The notes under the pieces were generated by a model. It saw only the letters and a program-made list of their open reading frames with translations, was not told the DNA's origin and did not search any database. Source: Bacillota bacterium (GTDB lineage Bacteria; Bacillota; Clostridia; Oscillospirales; Oscillospiraceae). Taken from it: DNA of 21,407 bases. Below are positions 7,842 to 15,124 of the stretch, piece by piece. Position 1 is the stretch's first letter. Every line of letters starts with the position of its first letter. The stretch spans positions 1-21,407 of the forward strand of contig JAGFXS010000001.1 of the NCBI GenBank assembly GCA_017861415.1, in the 5' to 3' direction. A program made the translations under genes and the position numbers.

Positions 7842-9118
7842 CGGGCCACCTCCTTGGGCCGGATCACCGAAAGCGCAACCCGCTCCGACAGAATCCATTC
7901 CCCAATGGCAGCCTCCACATCTTCTTTTTGAATGCCGGCATACATCTCCGGGAAAGTCCAGATCTCCTGCCCGGCAAAATAGCCCTTGGCCTGCTCCACA
8001 CAGAGGTGTTCAAAGGAATTCATCGCCCGCACCTGATTCCCGTAGGCTGCCTTCAGAAGCCGCCGGAACAGACCTTCATCAAGCCCTTCTCGGCTGATGC
8101 GCGCCGCTTCCTCCAGCAGGGCGGCACGCACCGCCGCCGGATCCCGGCTCTCACCGCCAGCAATGAGGAAAGCAATCCCCGCCTCATCCTCATACCCATA
8201 GCCAAAGCTGCTATTGATAAGCCCCTGGGCGTACAGTCGCGCGTAGAGGGGGCTGGAGGTACCCACCCAAGCTTCGCACAAAAGCTCTCCTAAGAGTTTT
8301 TGTCGCAGGCGGTCCTGCCCATCCTTTGCCGGGGTCAGCTTCACTCCCAGCTGGAAAAGAGGTGTGGCTACCTCCATGGTATACTCCTGTTCGCTCTGGT
8401 GAACAGCCTCTCTTTCGGCTATGCCATAATCTCTAGGGATTTCCGACTGTCCGCCCTGAGGTAATATCTCCCGGGCAATTTCACAGACCCGATCAGGAGC
8501 CACATCTCCCGCCACACAGAGCACCATGTTGCCCGGATTATAGAAGGCACTGTGGCAGTTGTACAGGGTCTCCGCCGTGATTTGTGCAATAGACTCCCGT
8601 GTTCCCGCCACGGAGTTTCGTATGGGATGATTTCCGTACAGAGCCTCCATCAGCTTCATATAGGCTTGCCAGTTGGGATTATCCTCGATCATCTGGATCT
8701 CCTGACCGATGATCCCCTGCTCCTTATCCACGCTCTCCTGGGTAAAATACCCCTCGGAGACAAAGGATAGCAGGGTACGGAGGTTCTCCTCAAAACTCTC
8801 TGTTCCCTCGAAATAATAGCCCGTTATGGCTGAACCGGTAAAGGCATTGGGAGACGCTCCGTTTGCGGTAAGGATCTGTAGGGCATTTCCGTCCTTCGTG
8901 TCAAACATTTTGTGCTCTAAAAAATGAGCAACGCCCATGGGAGTGTCCTGCCAGGCATTGTTCCAACGGAACCGTGTGTCCATCCCACCGTAGCAGGTGG
9001 CAAAAAAGGCAAAGCACTTCCCATATTCTTGCTTTGGAAAGACAAAAACACCCAATCCGTTTTCCAGATGCTCCTCCACCATCACTTCGCCCAGTTGCTT
9101 ATATTCTTTGGTGGTCAT
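7838..9118 (-). CDS. M16 family zinc metalloprotease, YmfH-like
   Basis: Insulinase-type peptidase of 426 residues. The inverted zinc motif HFLEH is at residues 65-69, inside MGVAHFLEHKMF, with a likely third ligand at E140 in GQEIQM. Also typical are NAFTGSAITGYYFEG and the second-domain arginine/tyrosine-rich SSFGYGYEDEAG. The catalytic set looks complete, so this is the active partner of the pair. Bacillus YmfF/YmfH have the same arrangement. ATGA overlap with the upstream M16 gene and GTGA overlap with lgt suggest coupled synthesis. No signal peptide is seen, so a cytoplasmic or membrane-associated peptide-degrading role is likely. The substrate is unknown. Confidence 0.92.
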   Translation of the reverse strand: MTTKEYKQLGEVMVEEHLENGLGVFVFPKQEYGKCFAFFATCYGGMDTRFRWNNAWQDTPMGVAHFLEHKMFDTKDGNALQILTANGASPNAFTGSAITGYYFEGTESFEENLRTLLSFVSEGYFTQESVDKEQGIIGQEIQMIEDNPNWQAYMKLMEALYGNHPIRNSVAGTRESIAQITAETLYNCHSAFYNPGNMVLCVAGDVAPDRVCEIAREILPQGGQSEIPRDYGIAEREAVHQSEQEYTMEVATPLFQLGVKLTPAKDGQDRLRQKLLGELLCEAWVGTSSPLYARLYAQGLINSSFGYGYEDEAGIAFLIAGGESRDPAAVRAALLEEAARISREGLDEGLFRRLLKAAYGNQVRAMNSFEHLCVEQAKGYFAGQEIWTFPEMYAGIQKEDVEAAIGEWILSERVALSVIRPKEVAR

Positions 9119-10413
9119 TCACCCATCCCCTCCTTTCCTGCCAGAAAATAAACGCTATCCAGCCGCCAGGATGCGGCAGCCTTCCGCACCTGCTCTCCAG
9201 TGACTTTCTCCACCGCAGCAGCCAGTTCCTCTGGCGGAAATTGTAGCCCCGCTGCCACCTGACCAAGCCAGTAATCCTCCAGCCTGCCCTGAGAGTCTAG
9301 GGTGGTGCGCAGCTGGTTGACTATATAGCGTCTGGCGCTTTCCAGCTCCTCCTGACTGATCCGCCCCTTCCGACAGTCATCCAGCTGGGCCAGAATTTCA
9401 TCCCTGGCAGATTCATATTTTTCAAAGGCGACACCGGAGGAAACCAGCAACAGGCCCTTTTGTTTATCAATCGCTGAACTCGCGTAGTAGCAAAGAGATA
9501 GCCGCTCTCTCACATTTAAAAACAGCTTGGAATTGGTGGATCCACCAAAAACAGCATTGAAAATCAGTACAGGAGCAAGTTCTTCCACTTGCGTACAACT
9601 CTCTCCCAAACGGAAGCCCATGGATAGCTTACCCTGGGTTACGTCCAGACTTTCTGTCACATAACGCACTCTGCCTTCAGCTGGCATACCCACGACCAGA
9701 CATCCGGGGATTTCCCGCCGCTTCGTGTTCGGAAGCCCGTTCAGTGCGCTGCGCAGCGCTTCCTCTACCCGATCCGCGGGAGCGGAGCCGCAGTAATAAA
9801 TCTGCAGGGGTGCCGTCTCAAGCATGTCCTGATATCGCTTCCAGAGCGCCTCTCCGGTGAGGGCGGCTGCCTCCGCTTCCTCGCCCAGTTTATCAACACC
9901 ATAAGGCTCGCCGGCGCACATTTCCCGGATTAGACGGTACATAGCATATTGCTGTTTGTCATTGATCCGGCTGCGAATGCGGTTCACTAGGTTCTGTTTC
10001 TCACTCTCTAGGTACTCCTCTTGAAAGGAAGTCCCATCCCCCGCAGGATGCAAAAGCATTTCCCCCAATAGAGCCGCTGCCTTCTCCAGAATCTGAGAAG
10101 GTTCTAGGGCGTAGGCATCATCCAAAAAACTGCCTGCAAACCCAATGCATTGGGTTTCACCTTTTTTGCGAACCATGGGCTCAATGGCTCCGCCGTACAG
10201 CTCATCTAAGGCAGCGGATAGATCCTCCATCTTTGGATGCTCCCGGGTTCCCCGCCGAAGGATGGACGGAATCAGGGCGTTAGCCGCGGCCGTTTCCTGG
10301 GTAAGTGGCTCCAAAAAGGTAAGGCCTAGCAGGCTAGTTTTAAATTTTGTTGTCCGCACAGCCGAAAGCGTTACGCCTGGGGCAAGCTCTCTGTGTGTGA
10401 TCTCCATGATCAT
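9115..10413 (-). CDS. M16 family protein without zinc motif, YmfF-like
   Basis: M16-fold protein of 432 residues. It has the family layout (ANALIPSILRRGTREHP, DELYGGAIEP, LNVRERLSLCYYASSAID) but no HxxEH where its neighbour has it, so it is predicted to be the non-catalytic partner of a heterodimer, as with YmfF/YmfH and mitochondrial processing peptidase subunits. The frame is open to 10455, but AAGGAG stands 7 bases before the ATG at 10413, giving MIMEITHREL. The stop overlaps the start of the next gene by 4 bases (ATGA). It is the first gene of its run, with a promoter about 70 bases upstream. The glycine- and arginine-bearing substrate-binding segment near RERLSLCYYASS is retained. Confidence 0.9.
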   Translation of the reverse strand: MIMEITHRELAPGVTLSAVRTTKFKTSLLGLTFLEPLTQETAAANALIPSILRRGTREHPKMEDLSAALDELYGGAIEPMVRKKGETQCIGFAGSFLDDAYALEPSQILEKAAALLGEMLLHPAGDGTSFQEEYLESEKQNLVNRIRSRINDKQQYAMYRLIREMCAGEPYGVDKLGEEAEAAALTGEALWKRYQDMLETAPLQIYYCGSAPADRVEEALRSALNGLPNTKRREIPGCLVVGMPAEGRVRYVTESLDVTQGKLSMGFRLGESCTQVEELAPVLIFNAVFGGSTNSKLFLNVRERLSLCYYASSAIDKQKGLLLVSSGVAFEKYESARDEILAQLDDCRKGRISQEELESARRYIVNQLRTTLDSQGRLEDYWLGQVAAGLQFPPEELAAAVEKVTGEQVRKAAASWRLDSVYFLAGKEGMGE

Positions 10414-10484
10414 TTTGTCACTCCTTCCGCTCTGGTGGAGCATGCAGCCATCCATTCCGTGGGGCTGCCAATCGTATTTGGTTG

Positions 10485-10493
10485 ATTATACCA
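10485..10493 (-). promoter_or_regulatory. Extended -10 promoter for the M16-lgt run
   Basis: On the minus strand, TGG followed by TATAAT forms an extended -10 element about 70 bases before the first M16 gene. The region 17 bases further upstream (TTTTTC) is a poor -35, which an extended -10 can offset. It is divergent from the ylxM promoter, and the space between them shows no gene. Confidence 0.55.
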
Positions 10494-10569
10494 CATATCA
10501 GAGGAAAGAAAAAGCCCTTTCCCTCTTCAAAAGCCTTGCCGAATCGGCCTTCTTCTATGCATTTTCCAC

Positions 10570-10598
10570 TTGACAAGTTTGTTTTTTTATAATATGAT
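10570..10598 (+). promoter_or_regulatory. Strong sigma-A promoter of the ylxM-ffh operon
   Basis: Perfect TTGACA (10570-10575), a 17-base spacer, and TATGAT (10593-10598), with a T-tract in the spacer. The predicted transcript starts near 10605, about 48 bases before the ylxM ATG. This is the best consensus match among the promoters I found in the window. Confidence 0.82.
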
Positions 10599-10607
10599 TA
10601 ATTGCGT

Positions 10608-10629
10608 TGTAAAGCATCACAGCTTTACA
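10608..10629 (+). repeat. Inverted repeat at the 5-prime end of the ylxM-ffh transcript
   Basis: TGTAAAGC and GCTTTACA form a perfect 8-bp inverted repeat with a 6-base gap, starting within a few bases of the predicted transcription start. It could be a transcript-stabilising 5-prime hairpin or an operator. The symmetry is seen; the role is inferred. Confidence 0.6.
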
Positions 10630-10652
10630 CAGAGCGGATAGGAGGTTTCCCT

Positions 10653-11021
10653 ATGAAGAATCAGACCTATCGAATGACCATGCTGTATGATTTCTACGGT
10701 GATCTTCTGACAGATCGCCAGCGGGAATTCTACGATCTCTACTATAACGAAGACCTCTCCCTAGCAGAGATTGCCGAGAATTACGGCATCACCCGCCAGG
10801 GCGTGCGGGATATTATTGTCCGCGGGGAAGCCACCTTGCAGGAGATTGAGGACAAAACGGGCCTCATACGTCGTTATCACCGCATCACCGAGGCCATCGG
10901 AGCTGTGGAGCGCGTCTGTGAAGAAATCCGGGAGCTGAACCTGAACGAGTTGCAGAACAACGCCTTACAGCAGCTGGTGAACGCTCTGGATGATTCTATC
11001 TCCAACCTGAGGAAGGAATAA
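10653..11021 (+). CDS. ylxM: YlxM/p13-like DNA-binding protein, SRP-associated
   Basis: Helix-turn-helix protein of 122 residues in the UPF0122 family. The N-terminus MTMLYDFYGDLLTDRQREFYDLYYNEDLSLAEIAENYGI followed by TRQGVRDIIVRGEATL is a sigma-region-4-like HTH. The C-terminal half is helical. In other Gram-positive bacteria YlxM binds or modulates the signal recognition particle, and it nearly always precedes ffh, as here. An in-frame ATG-like start exists further upstream, but GGAGG stands 7 bases before the ATG at 10653. The stop lies 2 bases before the ffh ATG, so the two are coupled. Confidence 0.94.
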   Translation: MKNQTYRMTMLYDFYGDLLTDRQREFYDLYYNEDLSLAEIAENYGITRQGVRDIIVRGEATLQEIEDKTGLIRRYHRITEAIGAVERVCEEIRELNLNELQNNALQQLVNALDDSISNLRKE

Positions 11022-11023
11022 AC

Positions 11024-12382
11024 ATGGCATTTGAAGGCTTAACCGAAAAACTATCCGCTGCCTTTAAAAAGCTTCGCAATAAGGGCCGTCTTACCGAGGC
11101 CGACGTCAAGGAAGCCATGCGAGAAATTCGTCTGGCTTTGCTGGAGGCTGACGTAAGCTACAAAGTCGTCAAGGACTTCGTAAAGAGTGTTACCGACAAA
11201 GCCATTGGTTCCGATGTGCTGGAAAGCTTAACTCCTGCACAGACCATCGTGAAGCTCGTCAATCAGGAGCTGATTGAGCTCATGGGTGGTGGTAGTAGCA
11301 AACTGACCATTGCCTCTGCTCCCCCCACTGTTGTGATGCTGGTAGGCCTTCAGGGTGCCGGCAAGACAACCAATGGTGCAAAGCTGGCCGGTCTCATGAA
11401 AAAGCAAGGTAAGCGTCCTTTGCTCGCCGCCTGTGACATCTATCGCCCAGCCGCCATCCGCCAGCTAGAGGTTGTGGGCGGCCAGCTGGGAGTCCCTGTA
11501 TTCCAGATGGGGCAGGAGAATCCCGTCACCATCGCTAAGAGCGCTGTTGCCCATGCCAAAGCCCACGGCAATGACATGGTCTTTCTGGATACCGCAGGCC
11601 GGCTCCACATTGATGATGCCCTGATGGATGAGCTGAAGGCAGTCAAAGAAGCTGTCTCCCCCACGGAAATTCTTCTGGTGGTGGATGCGATGGTAGGCCA
11701 GGATGCAGTAAACGCAGCCAAGGCCTTTGACGATGCTTTGGATATCGACGGTGTAGTTCTCACCAAGCTGGACGGCGATGCCCGAGGCGGTGCCGCCCTT
11801 TCCATCAAGGCTGTTACGGGTAAACCCATCAAGTTTGTGGGCATGGGCGAGAAGCTGGACAACATCGACGTCTTCCATCCCGAGCGGATGGCTTCTCGGA
11901 TTCTGGGCATGGGTGATATGCTATCCCTGATTGAAAAGGCACAGCAGCAGCTGGACACTGATAAGGCCATTGCCTTGCAGGAAAAGCTGAAGAAAAATCG
12001 CTTTACCCTAGCTGATTACTATGATCAGCTGATTCAGTTTAAAGGTATGGGTTCCATTGCCGATCTGGCCGCTATGGTGCCTGGCATGAGTCCCGGCGCA
12101 TTAGACGAATCCAACTTCGACGAAAAGGCACTAACCCGCACCGAGGCCATCATTCTCTCTATGACGCCCCAAGAGCGGGAAAACCCCTCTCTCCTGAACA
12201 GCAGCCGGAAAAAGCGCATTGCGGCGGGCTGCGGCATGCAGGTGGTGGACATCAACCGGATGCTCAAGCAGTTTGAGATGATGCAGCAGATGGCAAAGCA
12301 GATGTCTAAGCAGTTTTCCGGTAAAAACATGAGGAAATTTGCTCAGTTCGGTAAAGGAAAGATGCCTCGACTTCCCTTCTGA
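11024..12382 (+). CDS. ffh: Signal recognition particle GTPase Ffh (SRP54)
   Basis: Protein component of SRP, 452 residues, which binds signal sequences of nascent membrane proteins and 4.5S/6S RNA and docks with FtsY. The N domain (residues 1-90) leads into the G domain with P-loop GLQGAGKT at 108-115, DTAGR at 189-193 and TKLD-GDARGG at 247-256. The methionine-rich M domain after about residue 300 has the RNA-binding SGRK-like SSRKKRIAAGCG segment and many methionines (MLKQFEMMQQMAKQM) near the end. GGAAGGA in the end of ylxM serves as ribosome site. ftsY is not in the window. Confidence 0.98.
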   Translation: MAFEGLTEKLSAAFKKLRNKGRLTEADVKEAMREIRLALLEADVSYKVVKDFVKSVTDKAIGSDVLESLTPAQTIVKLVNQELIELMGGGSSKLTIASAPPTVVMLVGLQGAGKTTNGAKLAGLMKKQGKRPLLAACDIYRPAAIRQLEVVGGQLGVPVFQMGQENPVTIAKSAVAHAKAHGNDMVFLDTAGRLHIDDALMDELKAVKEAVSPTEILLVVDAMVGQDAVNAAKAFDDALDIDGVVLTKLDGDARGGAALSIKAVTGKPIKFVGMGEKLDNIDVFHPERMASRILGMGDMLSLIEKAQQQLDTDKAIALQEKLKKNRFTLADYYDQLIQFKGMGSIADLAAMVPGMSPGALDESNFDEKALTRTEAIILSMTPQERENPSLLNSSRKKRIAAGCGMQVVDINRMLKQFEMMQQMAKQMSKQFSGKNMRKFAQFGKGKMPRLPF

Positions 12383-12508
12383 CCTAGCCCCCTAGCTCAT
12401 CCTTTTTATTCCCGCACAATCCGTAGCATGTGTTTCTATAGTTGGCATTCGTCCCTTCGGGCGTTTCCATATACTGTTTTGATGTATCATTAATGGAGGT
12501 GAATATAC
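12383..12508 (+). other. Gap between ffh and rpsP with weak hairpins
   Basis: The 126-base gap holds no gene. CGTCCCTTCGGGCG (12450-12463) can form a short 5-bp hairpin, too weak to call a terminator. ATGTAT (12482-12487) and ATACAT (12505-12510) could pair around the rpsP ribosome site (GGAGG at 12495-12499) and its start codon. No convincing promoter was found, so rpsP is probably reached by readthrough from ffh. Confidence 0.4.
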
Positions 12509-12748
12509 ATGGTAAAGATCAGACTTCGTAGAATGGGCGCAAAGAAGAAGCCCTTCTATCGCATTGTGGTTGCCGATTCCCGTTACCCCCGTGACGGTCG
12601 TTTCATTGAGGAACTGGGCACCTACAATCCCTTGGCAACCCCTGCAGAAGTGAAGGTCGACGCTGACCGCGTCCAGGCCTGGATCAAGACCGGTGCGCAG
12701 CCCACCGAAACGGTGAAGGCTCTGCTGAAAAAGTCCGGCGCCATCTAA
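12509..12748 (+). CDS. rpsP: 30S ribosomal protein S16
   Basis: Small-subunit assembly protein of 79 residues, with the family N-terminus [25 protein letters not shown], then [14 protein letters not shown] and a C-terminal [21 protein letters not shown]. Length is typical. GGAGG stands 9 bases before the ATG. It is followed after 12 bases by khpA, the usual order in Firmicutes. Confidence 0.98.
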   Translation: MVKIRLRRMGAKKKPFYRIVVADSRYPRDGRFIEELGTYNPLATPAEVKVDADRVQAWIKTGAQPTETVKALLKKSGAI

Positions 12749-12760
12749 TCGGGAGGGCTC

Positions 12761-12991
12761 ATGAAGGATCTTCTCACATATATTGCCCAAAATCTGGTGG
12801 AGCATCCCGACGCTGTGGTGGTTACCGAAACCGTTGATAATGGGACAATCGTCCTGGAGCTTCGGGTAGACCCCAACGATATGGGCAAGGTGATCGGCCG
12901 TCAGGGCCGGATCGCCAAGGAAATTCGCGTTTTAATGCGCTCTGTCGCCCAGCGTCAGGGCAAGCGTGTTTCTGTCGAGATCATAGAATAA
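12761..12991 (+). CDS. khpA: KH-domain RNA-binding protein KhpA (YlqC)
   Basis: Protein of 76 residues, a single KH domain with the RNA-binding GRQG loop at residues 46-49 (MGKVIGRQGRIAKEIR). In other Firmicutes KhpA pairs with KhpB/Jag and affects cell-wall synthesis and small-RNA handling. GGGAGG lies 6 bases before the ATG. Position between rpsP and rimM is conserved in the phylum. A terminator-like hairpin follows directly. Confidence 0.95.
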   Translation: MKDLLTYIAQNLVEHPDAVVVTETVDNGTIVLELRVDPNDMGKVIGRQGRIAKEIRVLMRSVAQRQGKRVSVEIIE

Positions 12992-12999
12992 CGGAAAAG

Positions 13000-13029
13000 T
13001 GGCGGGGCAGATTGCCTCCGCCATTTTTT
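13000..13029 (+). terminator. Intrinsic terminator/attenuator between khpA and rimM
   Basis: TGGCGG pairs with CCGCCA and the inner GGCA pairs with TGCC around a 3-base loop, with one bulged T. Six T residues (13024-13029) follow the stem directly. This is a textbook intrinsic terminator structure inside what is otherwise one operon. It ends 22 bases before the rimM start, so partial readthrough must feed rimM-trmD unless they have another promoter. Confidence 0.85.
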
Positions 13030-13051
13030 ACACAAAGGAGTGTGTCTTTCC

Positions 13052-13543
13052 GTGAGAAAGCAATATCTGGAGGCAGGAAAAATTGTGAATACCCACGGCA
13101 CCCACGGGGAGCTCAAGGTAGTTGCCTGGTGCGATAGCCCGGAATTTCTCCTGGACTTTGACACCTTTTATATTGATAATCAACCAGTCAAAGTAGCCGC
13201 CGCCCGCGTCCACAAGCAGAACGTCCTGCTTACCCTAGAGGGTGTCTCTGACATTAATGCCGCCATGCGCCTACGGGACAAGGTCCTGTTCATCAACCGG
13301 GATGATGCCGACTTGCCCGAGGGGCGGAACTTCCTGGCAGACCTCTTTGGCCTAGAGGTTCGTGAAGCAGATACCGGCAAAGTTTTAGGAAAAGTAGCGG
13401 ACATCCTCACACCGCCCGCCCACGAAGTATATGTGGTTCGAGGCGGCGATCGGGAATATATGATCCCCGCCGTGGATGCCTTCATTCTGGATACGAACGT
13501 ACAGGAAGGATATCTGACAGTCCGCCTTATCGAAGGGATGTGA
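13052..13543 (+). CDS. rimM: Ribosome maturation factor RimM
   Basis: 16S rRNA processing factor that binds S19 during assembly of the 30S head, 163 residues. The N-terminal domain has KIVNTHGTHGELKVVAW. The C-terminal PRC-barrel domain has LFGLEVREADTGKVLGKVADIL, AHEVYVVRG and MIPAVDAFI. The frame is also open from a GTG at 13040, but that codon overlaps the ribosome site AAAGGAG, so the GTG at 13052 is chosen (11-base spacing, MRKQYLEAG). It ends 4 bases before trmD. Confidence 0.94.
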   Translation: MRKQYLEAGKIVNTHGTHGELKVVAWCDSPEFLLDFDTFYIDNQPVKVAAARVHKQNVLLTLEGVSDINAAMRLRDKVLFINRDDADLPEGRNFLADLFGLEVREADTGKVLGKVADILTPPAHEVYVVRGGDREYMIPAVDAFILDTNVQEGYLTVRLIEGM

Positions 13544-13547
13544 GTCC

Positions 13548-14300
13548 TTGTACCGTATCGACATCATGACTCTCTTTCCTGATACCTTGGGGGATATGCT
13601 CTGCGAGTCTATTTTGGGCCGGGCACAGGAGCGAGGGTTCATTCGCATCGAGTGCCACCAGATCAGGGACCACACCAGAAACAAGCAGAAGCAGGTAGAT
13701 GACTACCCCTATGGTGGCGGTAAGGGGGCCGTCATGCAGGCGGATCCCCTTTACCATTGCTGGAATCACATTTGTACTGAGGCTGGTGAACGTATCCATA
13801 CCATTTACCTCACTCCAGTGGGCCAGGTCTTCCGGCAGGAGGATGCCAAGCGCCTGTCCACCGACTATGACCGGCTGATTTTGGTCTGCGGACATTATGA
13901 GGGTGTGGACCAGCGCTTCATTGACGAATGCGTGGACGAGGAGGTCTCCATCGGGGACTTCGTTCTCACCGGTGGGGAGATCCCCGCACTGGCGGTGGCG
14001 GATGCTGTTTGCCGCCTGGTTCCTGGCGTCCTCTCCGACCCCGAGTGCTTCATCAATGAGAGCCACTGGGACGGTCTACTGGAGCATCCCCATTATTCCC
14101 GCCCCGAGGTCTGGCATGACCGACCTGTTCCGCCTATCCTCCTTTCCGGGCATCATGCCAACATTGAAAAGTGGAGGCGGAAGCAGTCAATTCTCCGCAC
14201 CCGTAATCGGCGGCCCGATCTCTATGAAAGACTGGATCTCTCCTCTAAAGCAGATCTGAAGCTCCTTAGAGAAATCGCCGCAGAGGAGATCGAAGGCTGA
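13548..14300 (+). CDS. trmD: tRNA (guanine-N1-)-methyltransferase TrmD
   Basis: SPOUT-class methyltransferase that forms m1G37 next to the anticodon, preventing frameshifts. 250 residues, full length. Signatures are IDIMTLFPDTL at the N-terminus, DDYPYGGGKGAVMQADPL at 51-68, the AdoMet-knot LVCGHYEGVDQR and SIGDFVLTGGE at 134-144, and LLEHPHYSRPEVW. The start used is TTG at 13548, which keeps the usual first residues before the LFP motif. The next ATG (13566) would cut into the first strand. The ribosome site is weak (GAAGGGATGTGAG), so translation may depend on coupling to rimM. Confidence 0.95.
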   Translation: MYRIDIMTLFPDTLGDMLCESILGRAQERGFIRIECHQIRDHTRNKQKQVDDYPYGGGKGAVMQADPLYHCWNHICTEAGERIHTIYLTPVGQVFRQEDAKRLSTDYDRLILVCGHYEGVDQRFIDECVDEEVSIGDFVLTGGEIPALAVADAVCRLVPGVLSDPECFINESHWDGLLEHPHYSRPEVWHDRPVPPILLSGHHANIEKWRRKQSILRTRNRRPDLYERLDLSSKADLKLLREIAAEEIEG

Positions 14301-14315
14301 GTGACCTCAACAATA

Positions 14316-14354
14316 ATCGGACAGCACCTGTAGGTAGGTGCTGTCCGATCTTTT
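14316..14354 (+). terminator. Strong intrinsic terminator after trmD
   Basis: ATCGGACAGCACCT (14316-14329) and AGGTGCTGTCCGAT (14336-14349) form a perfect 14-bp stem with a 6-base loop, followed by CTTTT. It closes the ylxM-trmD operon and lies between convergent genes, 10 bases before the end of the minus-strand membrane protein gene. Confidence 0.92.
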
Positions 14355-14364
14355 ATGTGTTGTA

Positions 14365-15027
14365 TTATCCCTTTACAGTCTCAAGTTTCCAAGCCTTTAT
14401 GGTATCCAGCAGATTTTCGTGCTGAATTGCCTTCACATTAAAGCGCAAGAAATGGAAGGTGTATTGAATAATAAACCCGATGCCGAAGACGGCAATTACC
14501 GTCCCCAACCCTACTTTTGCGCCCAGTAGCCAACCGATGAGGAGCACCGTCCCCTCCAGCCCGCCCCGAACCAGGCCGATGGGCGCCTTTGGCATACGCT
14601 TGCCCAGGGCCACCATCAGAGCATCCCGAGGGCCGCACCCTAAGCCGGCACCGATATAGAGAAAGCTTGCCAGGGCGATCACTACCTGGCTCACAAGAAG
14701 CAGGGGGATGCCGGTCAGGTAGCTCCCCATTGCCGGCATCAAATCCAGCCATACAAAGAGATCCACGAATTTACCGATGAGGATGGCATTGAGCAGGGTA
14801 CCAAACCCAATCTTCTCTTTCAGCAGAATGTCAATTCCCACTATCACCAGACCGGAGAGCACTACAATGTCCCCGAAACTCAAACCCGTGAGTAGGGCAA
14901 AACCCATGCTGAAGGCCTCCCAGGGGGCAAGTCCAATGTTTGCCTGAATCACAAGATAGGTGCCCAATCCATAGAGCAGCAGGCCCGATAGCAACCTGAG
15001 AAACCGCTTGATGTACGCCGATACCAC
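14365..15027 (-). CDS. YczE/YyaS/YitT-type integral membrane protein
   Basis: Protein of 220 residues with about five hydrophobic segments. The N-terminus LLSGLLLYGLGTYLVIQANIGLAPWEAFSMG and the central IGAGLGCGPRDALMVAL, with the glycine/proline GCGPRD loop, resemble the YczE/YyaS membrane family. Bacillus YczE is linked to polyketide/surfactin-type metabolism, but no such genes are near here and the function is unknown. The start is GTG with AAGGAGG 7 bases upstream. A TTGACA/TAGGAT promoter lies 60-90 bases upstream, so it appears to be its own transcription unit. Confidence 0.85.
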   Translation of the reverse strand: MVSAYIKRFLRLLSGLLLYGLGTYLVIQANIGLAPWEAFSMGFALLTGLSFGDIVVLSGLVIVGIDILLKEKIGFGTLLNAILIGKFVDLFVWLDLMPAMGSYLTGIPLLLVSQVVIALASFLYIGAGLGCGPRDALMVALGKRMPKAPIGLVRGGLEGTVLLIGWLLGAKVGLGTVIAVFGIGFIIQYTFHFLRFNVKAIQHENLLDTIKAWKLETVKG

Positions 15028-15088
15028 GGGTTTACCTCCTTATCACGGCACATTAATCCGCCGCAAATTGAATGCGATATATTTTTTC

Positions 15089-15117
15089 ATCCTATGCTTT
15101 TTTGCTCCCCTTGTCAA
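15089..15117 (-). promoter_or_regulatory. Promoter of the YczE-type gene
   Basis: On the minus strand a perfect TTGACA (15112-15117) is followed after 17 bases by TAGGAT (15089-15094). The predicted leader is about 55 bases, ending in a strong AAGGAGG ribosome site. It starts only 8 bases beyond the end of the patB-like gene. Confidence 0.72.
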
Positions 15118-15124
15118 CAGGCAA

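Noticed and set aside
11440..11970. Open frame of 176 residues antisense to ffh
   Set aside because: Serine-rich low-complexity sequence complementary to the Ffh G domain. No supporting signal.
12450..12463. Hairpin CGTCCCTTCGGGCG as a terminator after ffh
   Set aside because: Only five pairs including a wobble, and no U-tract immediately after it.
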